Assembly (NCBI RefSeq): GCF_001741865.1
Contig: NZ_CP017147.1
Span: forward strand, 558,001 to 622,000
DNA from: Bosea vaviloviae
Lineage (GTDB): Bacteria > Pseudomonadota > Alphaproteobacteria > Rhizobiales > Beijerinckiaceae
Reading direction: 5' to 3'
DNA length: 64,000 nucleotides
This document shows, piece by piece, positions 27,804 through 34,577 of this stretch. Position 1 is the stretch's first letter; each line of letters begins with the position of its first letter. The position numbers and the translations under genes are program-made. The notes under the pieces were generated by a model. The model was given only the letters and a program-made list of their open reading frames with translations. It was not told where the DNA came from and did no database searches.

Positions 27804-28496
27804 TCAGTAATCCTCGCCGGACGCCAGTTCGGCCTGGTCAGCCTTGGCCCGCGGGGGCTTGCCGGCCAGGAGTTCCTTGGCCTGCTCGACCCATTCCTCG
27901 CGGGTGGCGCGGCCGCGGAGCTTCAGCTCCTCGTCCCACTTGGCGACATCGGCCTCGCTCCAGGCGGCGATCTCGTTCCACGAGACGATGCCGGCGGCGC
28001 GCAGCTTCTTCTCGATGGTCGGGCCGACGCCCGAGATCAGCGAGAGGTTCGACGCGTCGAGGGCCTCGGCCTTGGCAGCGCTCTTGGCAGCCTTCGGCTC
28101 GGCCTTGCCCTTGGTCGCGGGCGAAGCAGCCTTCAAAGCCACGGCGGAAGCATCGCCCTTCTTCATCTCCGGCTTCTTGCCGCCAGTGAGGATGTCGGTG
28201 ATGCGCACGATCGTCAGCTCGGCGCGGAAGCCGCGCTTGCGCTTCGAGTTCTGGCGGCGGCGCTTCTTGAAGGCGATGACCTTCTCGCCGCGCGCCTGCT
28301 TGACGATCTCGCCGGCGACGGTGATGTCGCCGAGGAAGGGCGCGCCGACGGTCGACTTCTCGCCATCGGTCAGCATCAGCACCTCGCCGAAGGCGACGGT
28401 GTCACCAGGCTCTCCAACGAGCTTGGCGATGGTGATTTCATCGTTCGCGGCGACGCGAAACTGCTTGCCGCCGGTTTTGATGACTGCGAACATCAT
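27804..28496 (-). CDS. rplU: 50S ribosomal protein L21 with C-terminal helix-hairpin-helix extension
   Basis: Residues 1-103 are a normal L21 (MFAVIKTGGKQFRVA... VIAFKKRRRQNSKRKRGFR), a 23S rRNA-binding protein. A further 125 residues follow: a Lys/Ala-rich linker, then NLSLISGVGPTIEKKLRAAG. That segment is a helix-hairpin-helix/SAM-like fold seen in extended alphaproteobacterial L21 proteins, and it ends in an acidic tail. At 230 residues it is about twice the E. coli length. The start is the first or second of two adjacent ATGs after GGAGAAC. Confidence 0.95.
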   Translation of the reverse strand: MMFAVIKTGGKQFRVAANDEITIAKLVGEPGDTVAFGEVLMLTDGEKSTVGAPFLGDITVAGEIVKQARGEKVIAFKKRRRQNSKRKRGFRAELTIVRITDILTGGKKPEMKKGDASAVALKAASPATKGKAEPKAAKSAAKAEALDASNLSLISGVGPTIEKKLRAAGIVSWNEIAAWSEADVAKWDEELKLRGRATREEWVEQAKELLAGKPPRAKADQAELASGEDY

Positions 28497-28518
28497 TGTT
28501 CTCCATGTTCAGCCCTGC

Positions 28519-28554
28519 CCTGTCATGGCCTCCGAGGAGGCGCACGCGGGACAG
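28519..28554 (-). promoter_or_regulatory. hairpin in the rplU leader region
   Basis: GCCTCCGAGGAGGC is a perfect palindrome nested within CCTGTC/GGGACAG arms, about 25-60 nt before rplU. It could be a leader structure for ribosomal-protein autoregulation. The rest of the 28497-28812 gap holds a direct repeat (TATGACGT-T/A-GCCAAGG twice near 28722-28753) and nothing else that I can assign. Confidence 0.3.
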
Positions 28555-28812
28555 CTTTTTGGCAGTCGGTTGCGTGGTTTGGTTTGCTCTGTCGGGTGCG
28601 GCACGCGAAACGCGAAACCAGAACGCCAAAAGAGATCGGGCGCGGGTTTCCCCACGCCGGACGAGGCTCGATAGTCCTTGGGCCAGGCGAGGTCAAGCAA
28701 AAGCACGCCGAGCTTGCCGATTTATGACGTTGCCAAGGTATGACGTAGCCAAGGCTTGTCTCCGCCCGATGTGGCGTGTAGTAACCAGCCCGCTTCGACG
28801 AAGTGCGACCGC

Positions 28813-28902
28813 GGACAGGTGGCAGAGTGGTCGAATGCACCGCACTCGAAATGCGGCATACCCGCAAGGGTATCGGGGGTTCAAATCCCTCCCTGTCCGC
28901 CA
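28813..28902 (+). tRNA. tRNA-Ser (anticodon CGA)
   Basis: The acceptor stem GGACAGG (28813-28819) pairs with CCTGTCC (28892-28898), followed by discriminator G and an encoded CCA. The anticodon arm is CCGCA-CTCGAAA-TGCGG, giving CGA. The long variable arm (ATACCC-GCAA-GGGTAT) is the class II mark of serine tRNA, and the T arm is GGGGG-TTCAAAT-CCCTC. It reads UCG codons. Genomic islands often integrate at the 3' end of such genes. Confidence 0.97.
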
Positions 28903-29006
28903 CTTCCATCCCGCAAGTATTTGGGATTAAACGGGACTAGCCGGGATTGCGTGGGTATACCCCACCATTTACCCCACCGGCCGGCAATGCACTCACTCGC
29001 ATTCGA

Positions 29007-29406
29007 TCAAATTGGGCCTTCGGTGTAGGGTGGGCGCTTCTGTTGGCGAGCCCGAGTAAGCCGCGCCTCTTTGACCAGCTTGTCCAAGTCGCTCGCCTTT
29101 GCCGGGAAGCTACCCTGCGGGACCGGCAGCCGGTTTTCAGCGCGGCGCAGATCATTCACGAAGGCCACGAAGGCTTCCGTGGTTTCGACTGCGAACTCTC
29201 GCTTCAGATCATCCGGCCAAGGCGCGGCGCGCAAACCTGCGTAGGACGGCGCGTCGAATCGCGATGCGGTCTCCGGCGTTTTTGTCCGATGTCCGCTCCG
29301 TCTGGAGCGTGGGTTTGACGGCCCGACGCAAATAGGGCAGCAGAGCCGGCCCGGGTTTCGCCGCCTCCTCGGCCTTTGGAGCTGGAGGCGGGTCGATCTG
29401 CGACAC
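29007..29406 (-). pseudogene. frameshifted hypothetical island gene
   Basis: Two frames on the same strand together read as one protein. The first (from GTG 29406, protein-like back to about 29497) has SQIDPPPAPKAEEAAKPGPA and LLPYLRRAVKPTLQTERTSD. The second has APWPDDLKREFAVETTEAF, VAFVNDLRRAENRLPVPQG and SFPAKASDLDKLVKEARLTR, ending at 29007. The switch lies near 29250-29300. It is not recognised as a known family. It could instead be two overlapping genes, but neither frame is protein-like over its full length. Confidence 0.45.
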
Positions 29407-29584
29407 ATCCGCTTTGGGCGTGGCTGGGAACAGGCTGACGACCTTGGAATTCTGCCGAGCAGTTCGAGCCTCACGTTTCCCCGCCCTCGTTGCGCGGCGT
29501 CAGAGGATGCCGCTCGCCTTTATGGCACAGGCTACGACGCCGGTTCTGGCAGTGTCAGCCAAGTTTCTGGCTAATCGTGCAAGG

Positions 29585-29773
29585 TCAGCCGCGACCATGC
29601 GTTCGCGGCGCGCGCTCCAAGAACGCGATGAGGTCCGCCCGCATGATAACGGTCGCACCGCCGATTTTCCTGACCGGCAGTCGGCCGTCCGCGATCAGCT
29701 CGAACAGCTTCGACTTTCCCATGCCCAGGAGACGCGCTGCGTCCTTGACGCGGTAGGCAAGAGGCTCACTCAT
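29585..29773 (-). CDS. excisionase-like MerR/HTH_17 DNA-binding protein
   Basis: This 62-residue protein is a complete winged helix-turn-helix of the excisionase type: YRVKDAARLLGMGKSKLFEL, IADGRLPVRKIGGATVIMRA, DLIAFLERAP. Such proteins help excise or regulate integrated elements and normally lie next to a tyrosine integrase; none is present here. Immediately upstream another frame ends with a protein-like tail (MLDREWARRQAKASEASSDE) whose TGA overlaps this start, probably the end of a lost gene. Confidence 0.78.
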   Translation of the reverse strand: MSEPLAYRVKDAARLLGMGKSKLFELIADGRLPVRKIGGATVIMRADLIAFLERAPRTHGRG

Positions 29774-29908
29774 CGGAAGACGCCTCGCTAGCCTTCGCCT
29801 GTCTGCGCGCCCACTCGCGGTCGAGCATGCTTCGGAATGCGGCGGAGGTGTCGCCAAGTGATGATTGCTCGCCAGAACCTTGGTCAGTTTCTCACCCACG
29901 GCGGGCGG

Positions 29909-30187
29909 TCAGGCGGCTAAAACCCGATCGCGCGATGAGGCGGGTTCCGGCGCGGCCAGGCTGTTGCTCGCCGCGAAGAACTGCGCGACGGCAGGCGCGA
30001 CAATGTTAGCGTCCGCATCGAGCCTCCAAAGCCCCATAACGATATAGGCCAGCCTCTGACGTTGGCCGGGAATGCGCGAGGGATCAAAGGCGCCGCCGCG
30101 TGCTTCGATGAGCCGCCAGGCGCGCTCGAACGATGCCTTCAATAATGCGATCTGCTCGGGTTCGGCAATGATCGATCTAAACAGCAT
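29909..30187 (-). CDS. hypothetical small island protein, paralog 1
   Basis: The 92-residue product is of unknown function. Residues 1-70 (FRSIIAEPEQIALLKASFERAW, QRQRLAYIVMGLWRLDADANI) align with the protein at 31237-31497. The shared pattern is FRSI(I/V)A(E/D)P, a helical block, then R(L/G)(A/F)(Y/F)I(V/I)(M/L)GLWR. GGGGAA precedes the ATG at 30187. No signal peptide. Two copies within 1.3 kb suggest a small duplicated family carried by the island. Confidence 0.65.
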   Translation of the reverse strand: MLFRSIIAEPEQIALLKASFERAWRLIEARGGAFDPSRIPGQRQRLAYIVMGLWRLDADANIVAPAVAQFFAASNSLAAPEPASSRDRVLAA

Positions 30188-30413
30188 GGCGCTTCCCCTT
30201 GTTTTGGGCACCCAAGCACGCCACCACCTAAGGCAACCTTTATTCGTTGATCGGCATTTGTGACGCATGAAGCGTCGAATTCTGGCTCTGGATCGCCGTT
30301 GCCGGCGTGGTTCTGATCATGCTGGCAATCGCGAATTTGGCGCCGTTCTTCGGGTGTTCGGGCCAAGGCGCCCGACCCTGATCAGCGCCAAGATCAGCAC
30401 GACCTGAACATCG

Positions 30414-30450
30414 AAAAGGCCGAGTCCAATCGGAGCCCGGCCAGTTTTGC
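30414..30450. terminator. bidirectional terminator-like hairpin
   Basis: AAAAGGCCGAG and CCCGGCCAGTTTT flank a loop, so GGCCG/CGGCC with A-run and T-run on either side could work in both directions. The rest of 30188-30560 shows no convincing gene. Confidence 0.4.
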
Positions 30451-30565
30451 TTCGGGAACTAGGCTTTTTCGCCGCAATGGCGGTTACCGAGCGGGCTGAA
30501 GACTCGGTCAGTGCCTCCATTATAATCCAAGGCACGAGGGCCGAAACCTCACATGCGCAACGGAA

Positions 30566-30598
30566 AAAGCCTGGCGCCTTTGCAGCGCCGGGCCTTTC
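30566..30598 (-). terminator. Rho-independent terminator after the 30656-30820 fragment
   Basis: On the minus strand GCCCGGCGC-TGCAAA-GGCGCCAGGC is followed by TTTTTCC. It lies about 60 nt after the stop codon of the gene fragment that ends at 30656. Confidence 0.6.
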
Positions 30599-30655
30599 TC
30601 GTCGCACGTCCTTGGTGGGGGCTCCTTAAGGGGAGGGGGAATCGAGTGCGACGGC

Positions 30656-30820
30656 TCAGGCCGCAGGCAGAAGGGCGCGGCAGGCGGCAGCGAGTGAGGC
30701 GAGGCCGGTTTCGTCCTGCCCGACGTAAAGGCGCTCTGGCACGGCCATGAACTGGGCCAGAGCGCGGATGCCGGCGAGGGTCGTGGGGACTGTCTCGACC
30801 ACACGACCGAGCGCGTGCAT
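30656..30820 (-). pseudogene. C-terminal fragment of a hypothetical island gene
   Basis: The frame gives 54 residues from an internal ATG (HALGRVVETVPTTLAGIRA, LAQFMAVPERLYVGQ, ending LAAACRALLPAA) and is protein-like upstream to about 30838, where a TAG appears. The V-x-T-x-P-x-TTLAG motif recurs in small proteins of proteobacterial mobile elements. The upstream part is missing exactly where an unrelated plus-strand gene fragment begins, so this looks like a 5'-truncated remnant. Confidence 0.5.
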
Positions 30821-30836
30821 CGCTGCATCGCTGGCG

Positions 30837-30932
30837 GTCTACACGCTCGAAGATGGATCGCCTGTTCGCTTCGACGACGACTGCTTTTTCGAGATTGTCG
30901 CGACCGGGAAAATGCTGACACGGCGCGATTGA
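30837..30932 (+). pseudogene. 3' fragment of a small gene paralogous to 32441-32668
   Basis: Thirty-one codons reading YTLEDGSPVRF, DDDCFFEIVATGKMLTRRD match the C-terminus of the protein at 32441-32668 (YRLDDGSPVRF, VDDCEFEVIATGKFLSRCED). The matching part starts at the tyrosine at 30840; sequence before it is unrelated. It is therefore a 5'-deleted copy in inverted orientation relative to the intact one. Confidence 0.7.
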
Positions 30933-30946
30933 TCCAGGAGGCACCC

Positions 30947-31030
30947 ATGAAGACGTTCTGGCGCTTTTGGTCGTTTTGCATGGTGATCGCGGTGCTCACG
31001 ATCCTGACGGCACTGGCCCTCACCGCGTAG
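30947..31030 (+). CDS. small membrane peptide (27 aa)
   Basis: ATG 30947 follows an excellent Shine-Dalgarno (CCAGGAGGCACCC). The peptide begins KTFWRFWSFCMVIAVLTIL and is one transmembrane helix with a basic aromatic N-terminus. It lies 14 nt after the gene fragment at 30837-30932, just as a small membrane protein follows the intact paralog at 32441-32668. It may be a surviving member of the duplicated pair. Function unknown. Confidence 0.55.
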   Translation: MKTFWRFWSFCMVIAVLTILTALALTA

Positions 31031-31236
31031 TCTGGGCGCAATCCTGGAGATTCGAATAATTCCCTGGCGCGACCCCGCCAACCGTCCTCTTGTCCGCTCG
31101 GAATTCATCCGCCAGATGGTTTCGACGTGGTCGGAGACGTGGCGACACGAGACCGAAGTCGCCTGCCTACTGCCGCTCGCAAAGCGGAACACCTTCCTTG
31201 ATGGCGTGCCAAGCGGAACCGGCGATGAGCGCGGGG

Positions 31237-31497
31237 TCAAGGGCGTGCGCGGCGAGAGTGCCGTGGCGGAGCTGCGCGCGGCGGTCGAGCGAAACGCTCG
31301 ACCGCGCGAGCCGCGAGCGCCTGTTCTGGATTGGTCCGCCAGAGCCCCAAGATGATGAATCCGAGCCGCTGTCGGGCATGCCTTTGCGCCGACGCGCCGA
31401 TGGTCGCAACACAATTGACACCCGACCATGCGGCATCGAACGCGGCGCCCAATTTCGCAAGTTCATGCGGATCTGCGACAATTGATCGAAATGCCAT
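31237..31497 (-). CDS. hypothetical small island protein, paralog 2
   Basis: The 86-residue product matches the protein at 29909-30187 over its first 68 residues (FRSIVADPHELAKLGAAFDAAW, RQRLGFIILGLWRTNPEQAL). The basic tail (PPRAAPPRHSRRARP) differs. AAAGGG precedes the ATG at 31497. No known family was recognised. Several overlapping frames here are open, so the coding claim rests on the paralogy. Confidence 0.6.
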   Translation of the reverse strand: MAFRSIVADPHELAKLGAAFDAAWSGVNCVATIGASAQRHARQRLGFIILGLWRTNPEQALAARAVERFARPPRAAPPRHSRRARP

Positions 31498-31580
31498 GGC
31501 ACCCTTTCAGGCGCGCAGAATCTCCGGGGAGGACCGGCCTTCGTGACCGTTTTGCGCGCCGGGCGATTGCGAATTCGCCG

Positions 31581-31705
31581 CTACCGTCCAACCAAGGCCA
31601 CCGGTACATCCGCGGATGCGCCCTGGTCGGCGATAGCAGCGCGAGTCAATCGTCGGATTTGTGATCCGTGCCTCGCAGCGTCGATTAAAACGCACTCACG
31701 TAACG
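31581..31705 (+). repeat. about 120-bp repeated element, direct-strand copy
   Basis: The block starts CTACCGTCCAACCAAGGCCA then CCGGTACATCCGCGG, and ends GTCGATTAAAACGCACTCACG. The reverse complement of 32112-32230 has the same two blocks at the same spacing (CTACCGCCCTACCAAGGC, CCGGTACATCCGCGG; GTCATTGAAACGCACTCTCG). The rest of the 31498-31849 gap shows no gene that I can support. Confidence 0.6.
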
Positions 31706-31849
31706 CGGAAATCCCCAGAAGGTTCCAAAAAGAAGCCCCCCGTTCTACTGCCGGCGGCGAAGTTTGATGGGGAAGCTCTTCCTCGGCGGTGCAACGCATT
31801 CCGGAACCCGAGCAACGGAGAAGCGTTCGTTCGCAGAGGAGGAGTGCAC

Positions 31850-32056
31850 ATGCCCGCCAAATCCAAGAATGATGCGACATCCGGTCAACCCCGCCGCGCA
31901 AGCGATAGCCGGCCCCGCCCAGGTTCCGGTACCCCTTTGTCTGATCGCAGTGGAACGAGCGACGCCAAGATCGGAGCTGCCTCGAAAGGCGATCCGAAGC
32001 CGTCGAGCTCGCCCAGCGCTCTCGATCCAGGGCGCAAGGTCAAAGGCGAGCCCTGA
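31850..32056 (+). CDS. small hydrophilic, disordered basic protein
   Basis: This 68-residue product is rich in Ser, Pro, Lys, Arg and Gly (KSKNDATSGQPRRASDSRPR, SALDPGRKVKGEP), with no aromatic core, so it is probably unfolded in isolation. The start is well supported by GAGGAGGAG at 31836-31844. It lies between the two inverted copies of the repeated module. No family recognised. Confidence 0.5.
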   Translation: MPAKSKNDATSGQPRRASDSRPRPGSGTPLSDRSGTSDAKIGAASKGDPKPSSSPSALDPGRKVKGEP

Positions 32057-32111
32057 CTGGCGCTACCGGAGCCGCGGGATTGGAGCCTCCGCCCGACTTT
32101 GGTGGTGAGAG

Positions 32112-32230
32112 CGAGAGTGCGTTTCAATGACGCCGCGAAGCTCTGCCGCTTTCCGCGAGCCGAGCGAGCTTCGCGGTCTACCGCACGGAGCCGCGGATGT
32201 ACCGGCCGCCTTGGTAGGGCGGTAGAGGGG
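32112..32230 (-). repeat. about 120-bp repeated element, inverted copy
   Basis: This is the inverted partner of 31581-31705, with about 30 of 35 positions identical in the first block. In both copies it lies downstream of a small-protein/small-membrane-peptide pair, so it belongs to the same duplicated module. Confidence 0.6.
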
Positions 32231-32286
32231 GCAAGGGAAGTCAGTAGAGGCTGCCGCCAGCGCGCGGCGACGGTCGTCAGTGCCGG

Positions 32287-32439
32287 TCAACCTTCGGGGT
32301 GGCGGATATCGTCTTGCGCCTCACGCCAACCTGACGTGAGGCCGGACTTTGGGCTGGTTACGCGCCAGAGGATCGCGACGAACAGGGTCACCAGAAACGG
32401 CACCGCGGCGAGAATCACAAAGCTCATCCACGTCGCCAT
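32287..32439 (-). CDS. small single-helix membrane protein (50 aa)
   Basis: ATG 32439 follows the stop of the 75-aa gene by 1 nt. The product starts MATWMSFVILAAVPFLVTLF and has one transmembrane helix (about residues 6-25), followed by a cytoplasmic polar tail (SPKSGLTSGWREAQDD). The tight spacing means it is cotranslated with the preceding protein. Unknown function. Confidence 0.6.
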   Translation of the reverse strand: MATWMSFVILAAVPFLVTLFVAILWRVTSPKSGLTSGWREAQDDIRHPEG

Positions 32440-32440
32440 G

Positions 32441-32668
32441 TCAGTCCTCGCAGCGCGACAGAAATTTTCCGGTCGCGATGACCTCGAATTCGCAGTCATC
32501 GACGAAGCGCACTGGCGAACCGTCATCGAGGCGATAGGTGCTGACGCCGATCTCGTCGTTGAGGACGATGACGGTATAGCGGTTGCCGTCTTCGTCCTGG
32601 CAGCGCTCGCGATAGACCTCGCGCGGAATCCGCCCGCCCGGGCGCTTCTGGTGCTCTGTCCAAAGCAT
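32441..32668 (-). CDS. hypothetical island protein (75 aa), intact copy
   Basis: The 75-residue beta-rich protein reads LWTEHQKRPGGRIPREVY, DGNRYTVIVLNDEIGVSTYR, LDDGSPVRFVDDCEFEVIAT and ends GKFLSRCED. The start 32668 has GGAGG 7 nt upstream. Homology to the fragment at 30837-30932 shows it is conserved at the protein level (DGSPVRF, IVATGK). It pairs with a small membrane protein. Function unknown. Confidence 0.65.
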   Translation of the reverse strand: MLWTEHQKRPGGRIPREVYRERCQDEDGNRYTVIVLNDEIGVSTYRLDDGSPVRFVDDCEFEVIATGKFLSRCED

Positions 32669-32784
32669 CGCCAAACCTCCGCAACTCACTGTTTGGCCCA
32701 ACTATCGCGATCGAGCACTTGTTCCACCGGGAACGAATCCTCGCAGCGGAGGTTTGCGACTCGGTTGCGTGGAGGGCCGGTTGA

Positions 32785-33825
32785 GTGTGTGCGCGCAGAG
32801 TTCTCCGCTCCGGCCCTGCGGCCGAGACGCTCAAGAGCCCGCCGAACAGACGGCGGGACAGCCGTCAGCGCGAGCTGCTGCTCGACCCGATGCCAGACCG
32901 GGTCGAGCCTTGCCTGGCACTGCTGGCGGACAAAGCGCCGGAGGGGTCCGACTGGGCCTATGAGATCAAATGGGACGGTTACCGCCTTGCGGTGCACATC
33001 GGGCCGGGTCGCAAGGTCCGCATCATCACCCGAGGCGGTCATGATTGGACGAGTCGGTTCCCGACCATCGCGGCCGACGCTCTCGATCTCGGCGCCGAGA
33101 CGGCGATCCTCGACGGCGAGGCTGTCGTACTAGACGCGACCGGCGCTTCCGACTTCGGTGCGTTGCAACAGGCGCTTGGCGGCCGCGGTGGAAAGCAGTC
33201 GGCGGCCGGCGCTCTCCTCTATGCATTCGATTTGCTCTATCTCGACGGCCGTGATTTACGGAGCTTGTCGCTCATCGAGCGTCGCGATCTGCTGACCCGC
33301 CTCCTGGCCGGCACGCACAGCGCGATCCGCCTGAGCGAGGAGTTCAATACCGAGGGCGCTCCATTCCTGCAGCTGGCCTGTCAAATTGGGCTGGAAGGGA
33401 TCATCGCCAAGCGGCGTCACGCTCCCTATCGCTCAGGCCGCGGCGGCGACTGGCTCAAGATCAAATGCATCCAGTCAGACACGTTCCTGATCCTCGGTTA
33501 CGAGCCTTCAGCCGTGGCGCTCGGCGGCATCGGGCGCCTGCTGCTGGCAGCGCGGAAGGGTGACAGCCTTGCCTATGTCGGCAGCGTCGGCACCGGCTTC
33601 ACTGTCAAGACGGCGACGGAGCTACGGAAGCAGCTGACGGCATTGAAGATCAACAAGCCCGCGATCCCGATCAAAGCCAAAGGTACGGTGTGGGTGACGC
33701 CCGCATTACCGGCGGAAATCGCATTTCGGGGCTGGACGAATGACGGCAACCTCCGGCACGCGTCATACAAGGGACTGCGCGAAGGCGCCGACACGGCGGA
33801 CGTTTTTGAACTCGACATGGCCTAG
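32785..33825 (+). CDS. ATP-dependent DNA ligase (LigD ligase domain, stand-alone)
   Basis: The protein carries the nucleotidyltransferase motifs of the LigD family: motif I EIKWDGYR with the adenylated lysine, III DGEAVVLD, IIIa YAFDLLYLDG, IV LEGIIAKR and V GDWLKIKC. An OB-fold domain follows (FLILGYEPSAVALGGIGRLL, FRGWTNDGNLRHASYKGLRE). The polymerase and phosphoesterase domains of full LigD are absent and no Ku gene is seen. GTG at 32785 has GGAGGG 8 nt upstream; ATG 32890 is the alternative and starts right at the conserved domain. Role: strand-break repair, possibly NHEJ-like. Confidence 0.85.
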   Translation: MCARRVLRSGPAAETLKSPPNRRRDSRQRELLLDPMPDRVEPCLALLADKAPEGSDWAYEIKWDGYRLAVHIGPGRKVRIITRGGHDWTSRFPTIAADALDLGAETAILDGEAVVLDATGASDFGALQQALGGRGGKQSAAGALLYAFDLLYLDGRDLRSLSLIERRDLLTRLLAGTHSAIRLSEEFNTEGAPFLQLACQIGLEGIIAKRRHAPYRSGRGGDWLKIKCIQSDTFLILGYEPSAVALGGIGRLLLAARKGDSLAYVGSVGTGFTVKTATELRKQLTALKINKPAIPIKAKGTVWVTPALPAEIAFRGWTNDGNLRHASYKGLREGADTADVFELDMA

Positions 33826-34040
33826 CGCCAGGCCGTCGCGTCATCGTGGGACTTGTCCCATTCCATGATGGCGTCGACAAGGGCCTCAAGCTCGCGCTCT
33901 TCGGCGCTGTCTTCGACATGTCCCGATAGGTCGGCAACCCGGATAGTCGCGCGCTCGTAATCCTCGACATTCTCGATCTTGATCGCTGCGAGCGGCGTCT
34001 CGGTCGGAATGCCTTCCGGCTCGATATCTGTCCTCATCAT
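33822..34040 (-). CDS. hypothetical acidic protein (72 aa)
   Basis: This unrecognised acidic, mostly helical protein reads IKIENVEDYERATIRVADLS and EERELEALVDAIMEWDKSH. It resembles in size and charge small proteins of the type found beside toxin-antitoxin or phage genes, but no family is assigned. Its end overlaps the convergent ligase gene by 4 nt. The ribosome binding site is weak; ATG 34037 is equally possible. Confidence 0.55.
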   Translation of the reverse strand: MMRTDIEPEGIPTETPLAAIKIENVEDYERATIRVADLSGHVEDSAEERELEALVDAIMEWDKSHDDATAWR

Positions 34041-34067
34041 GACAACTCTGCTCGAAATTTGCCGCCG

Positions 34068-34331
34068 CTAACGCAGTTGGCTTTCTTTGCTACCTCGTCG
34101 ATTGTAAGCCGACGATAGAGCGGGACGGTCGTGGCCAGACTGGCAATCCACGCAAAGCCGGGCGCCGGGCATCGCTGCGCGCCGGGCCTCCGGGATTTCG
34201 TGACCGCACTGCTGGCAGTGGATATCGCCCGGCCCTGTCGGCAGGCGCGAGCGTGCGAGCTTCACAGCGTCGGAGACCGAATCGTCAATTTGATCTTGGA
34301 CGGCTCCGTCGGGAGCCCAGCCGCTGGCCAT
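34068..34331 (-). CDS. DksA/TraR family C4-type zinc-finger protein
   Basis: The 87-residue protein has the conserved zinc ribbon CQQCGHEIPEARRAAMPGARLCVDCQ-like layout (C-x2-C, then C-x2-C after 17 residues) preceded by a helical arm. This is the short TraR/YbiI-type form. Family members bind RNA polymerase through the secondary channel and tune stress or mobile-element promoters. GAGG lies 8 nt before the ATG at 34331. Short DksA-like proteins are common on plasmids and phages, fitting the island. Confidence 0.82.
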   Translation of the reverse strand: MASGWAPDGAVQDQIDDSVSDAVKLARSRLPTGPGDIHCQQCGHEIPEARRAAMPGARLCVDCQSGHDRPALSSAYNRRGSKESQLR

Positions 34332-34489
34332 GACAATACCTCTCTGGTCAGCCAACCGATCCGAAGCGCATGTGTTCCGCGCCGGCCGGTGACATTCGCC
34401 GCTAAGAGGGTGATCACGCCAATGCCAGGCGCTTAGCGGTGCCATCGATTGCTTTTGCGCATCATGACGTCGGCAACCATCAACGCAAA

Positions 34490-34520
34490 AAAGGCCAAGC
34501 GTAAGCTCGGCCTCTTCGTG
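34490..34520 (-). terminator. Rho-independent terminator of cspA
   Basis: On the minus strand GGCCGAGCTTACGCTTGGCC is followed by TTTTTT, about 60 nt after the cspA stop codon. Stem and T-run are both clear. Confidence 0.8.
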
Positions 34521-34577
34521 CAACCTCTGATCATCAGCGCCAGTACATCCGTGGTCGCCGACGATGACAGGGTTAAA

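Noticed and set aside
28500..28930. Open frames crossing tRNA-Ser
   Set aside because: They overlap a structurally perfect tRNA gene and have no protein-like sequence.
31116..31355. Plus-strand frame MVSTWSETWRHETEV overlapping paralog 2
   Set aside because: It is antisense to a gene supported by paralogy and has no ribosome binding site.
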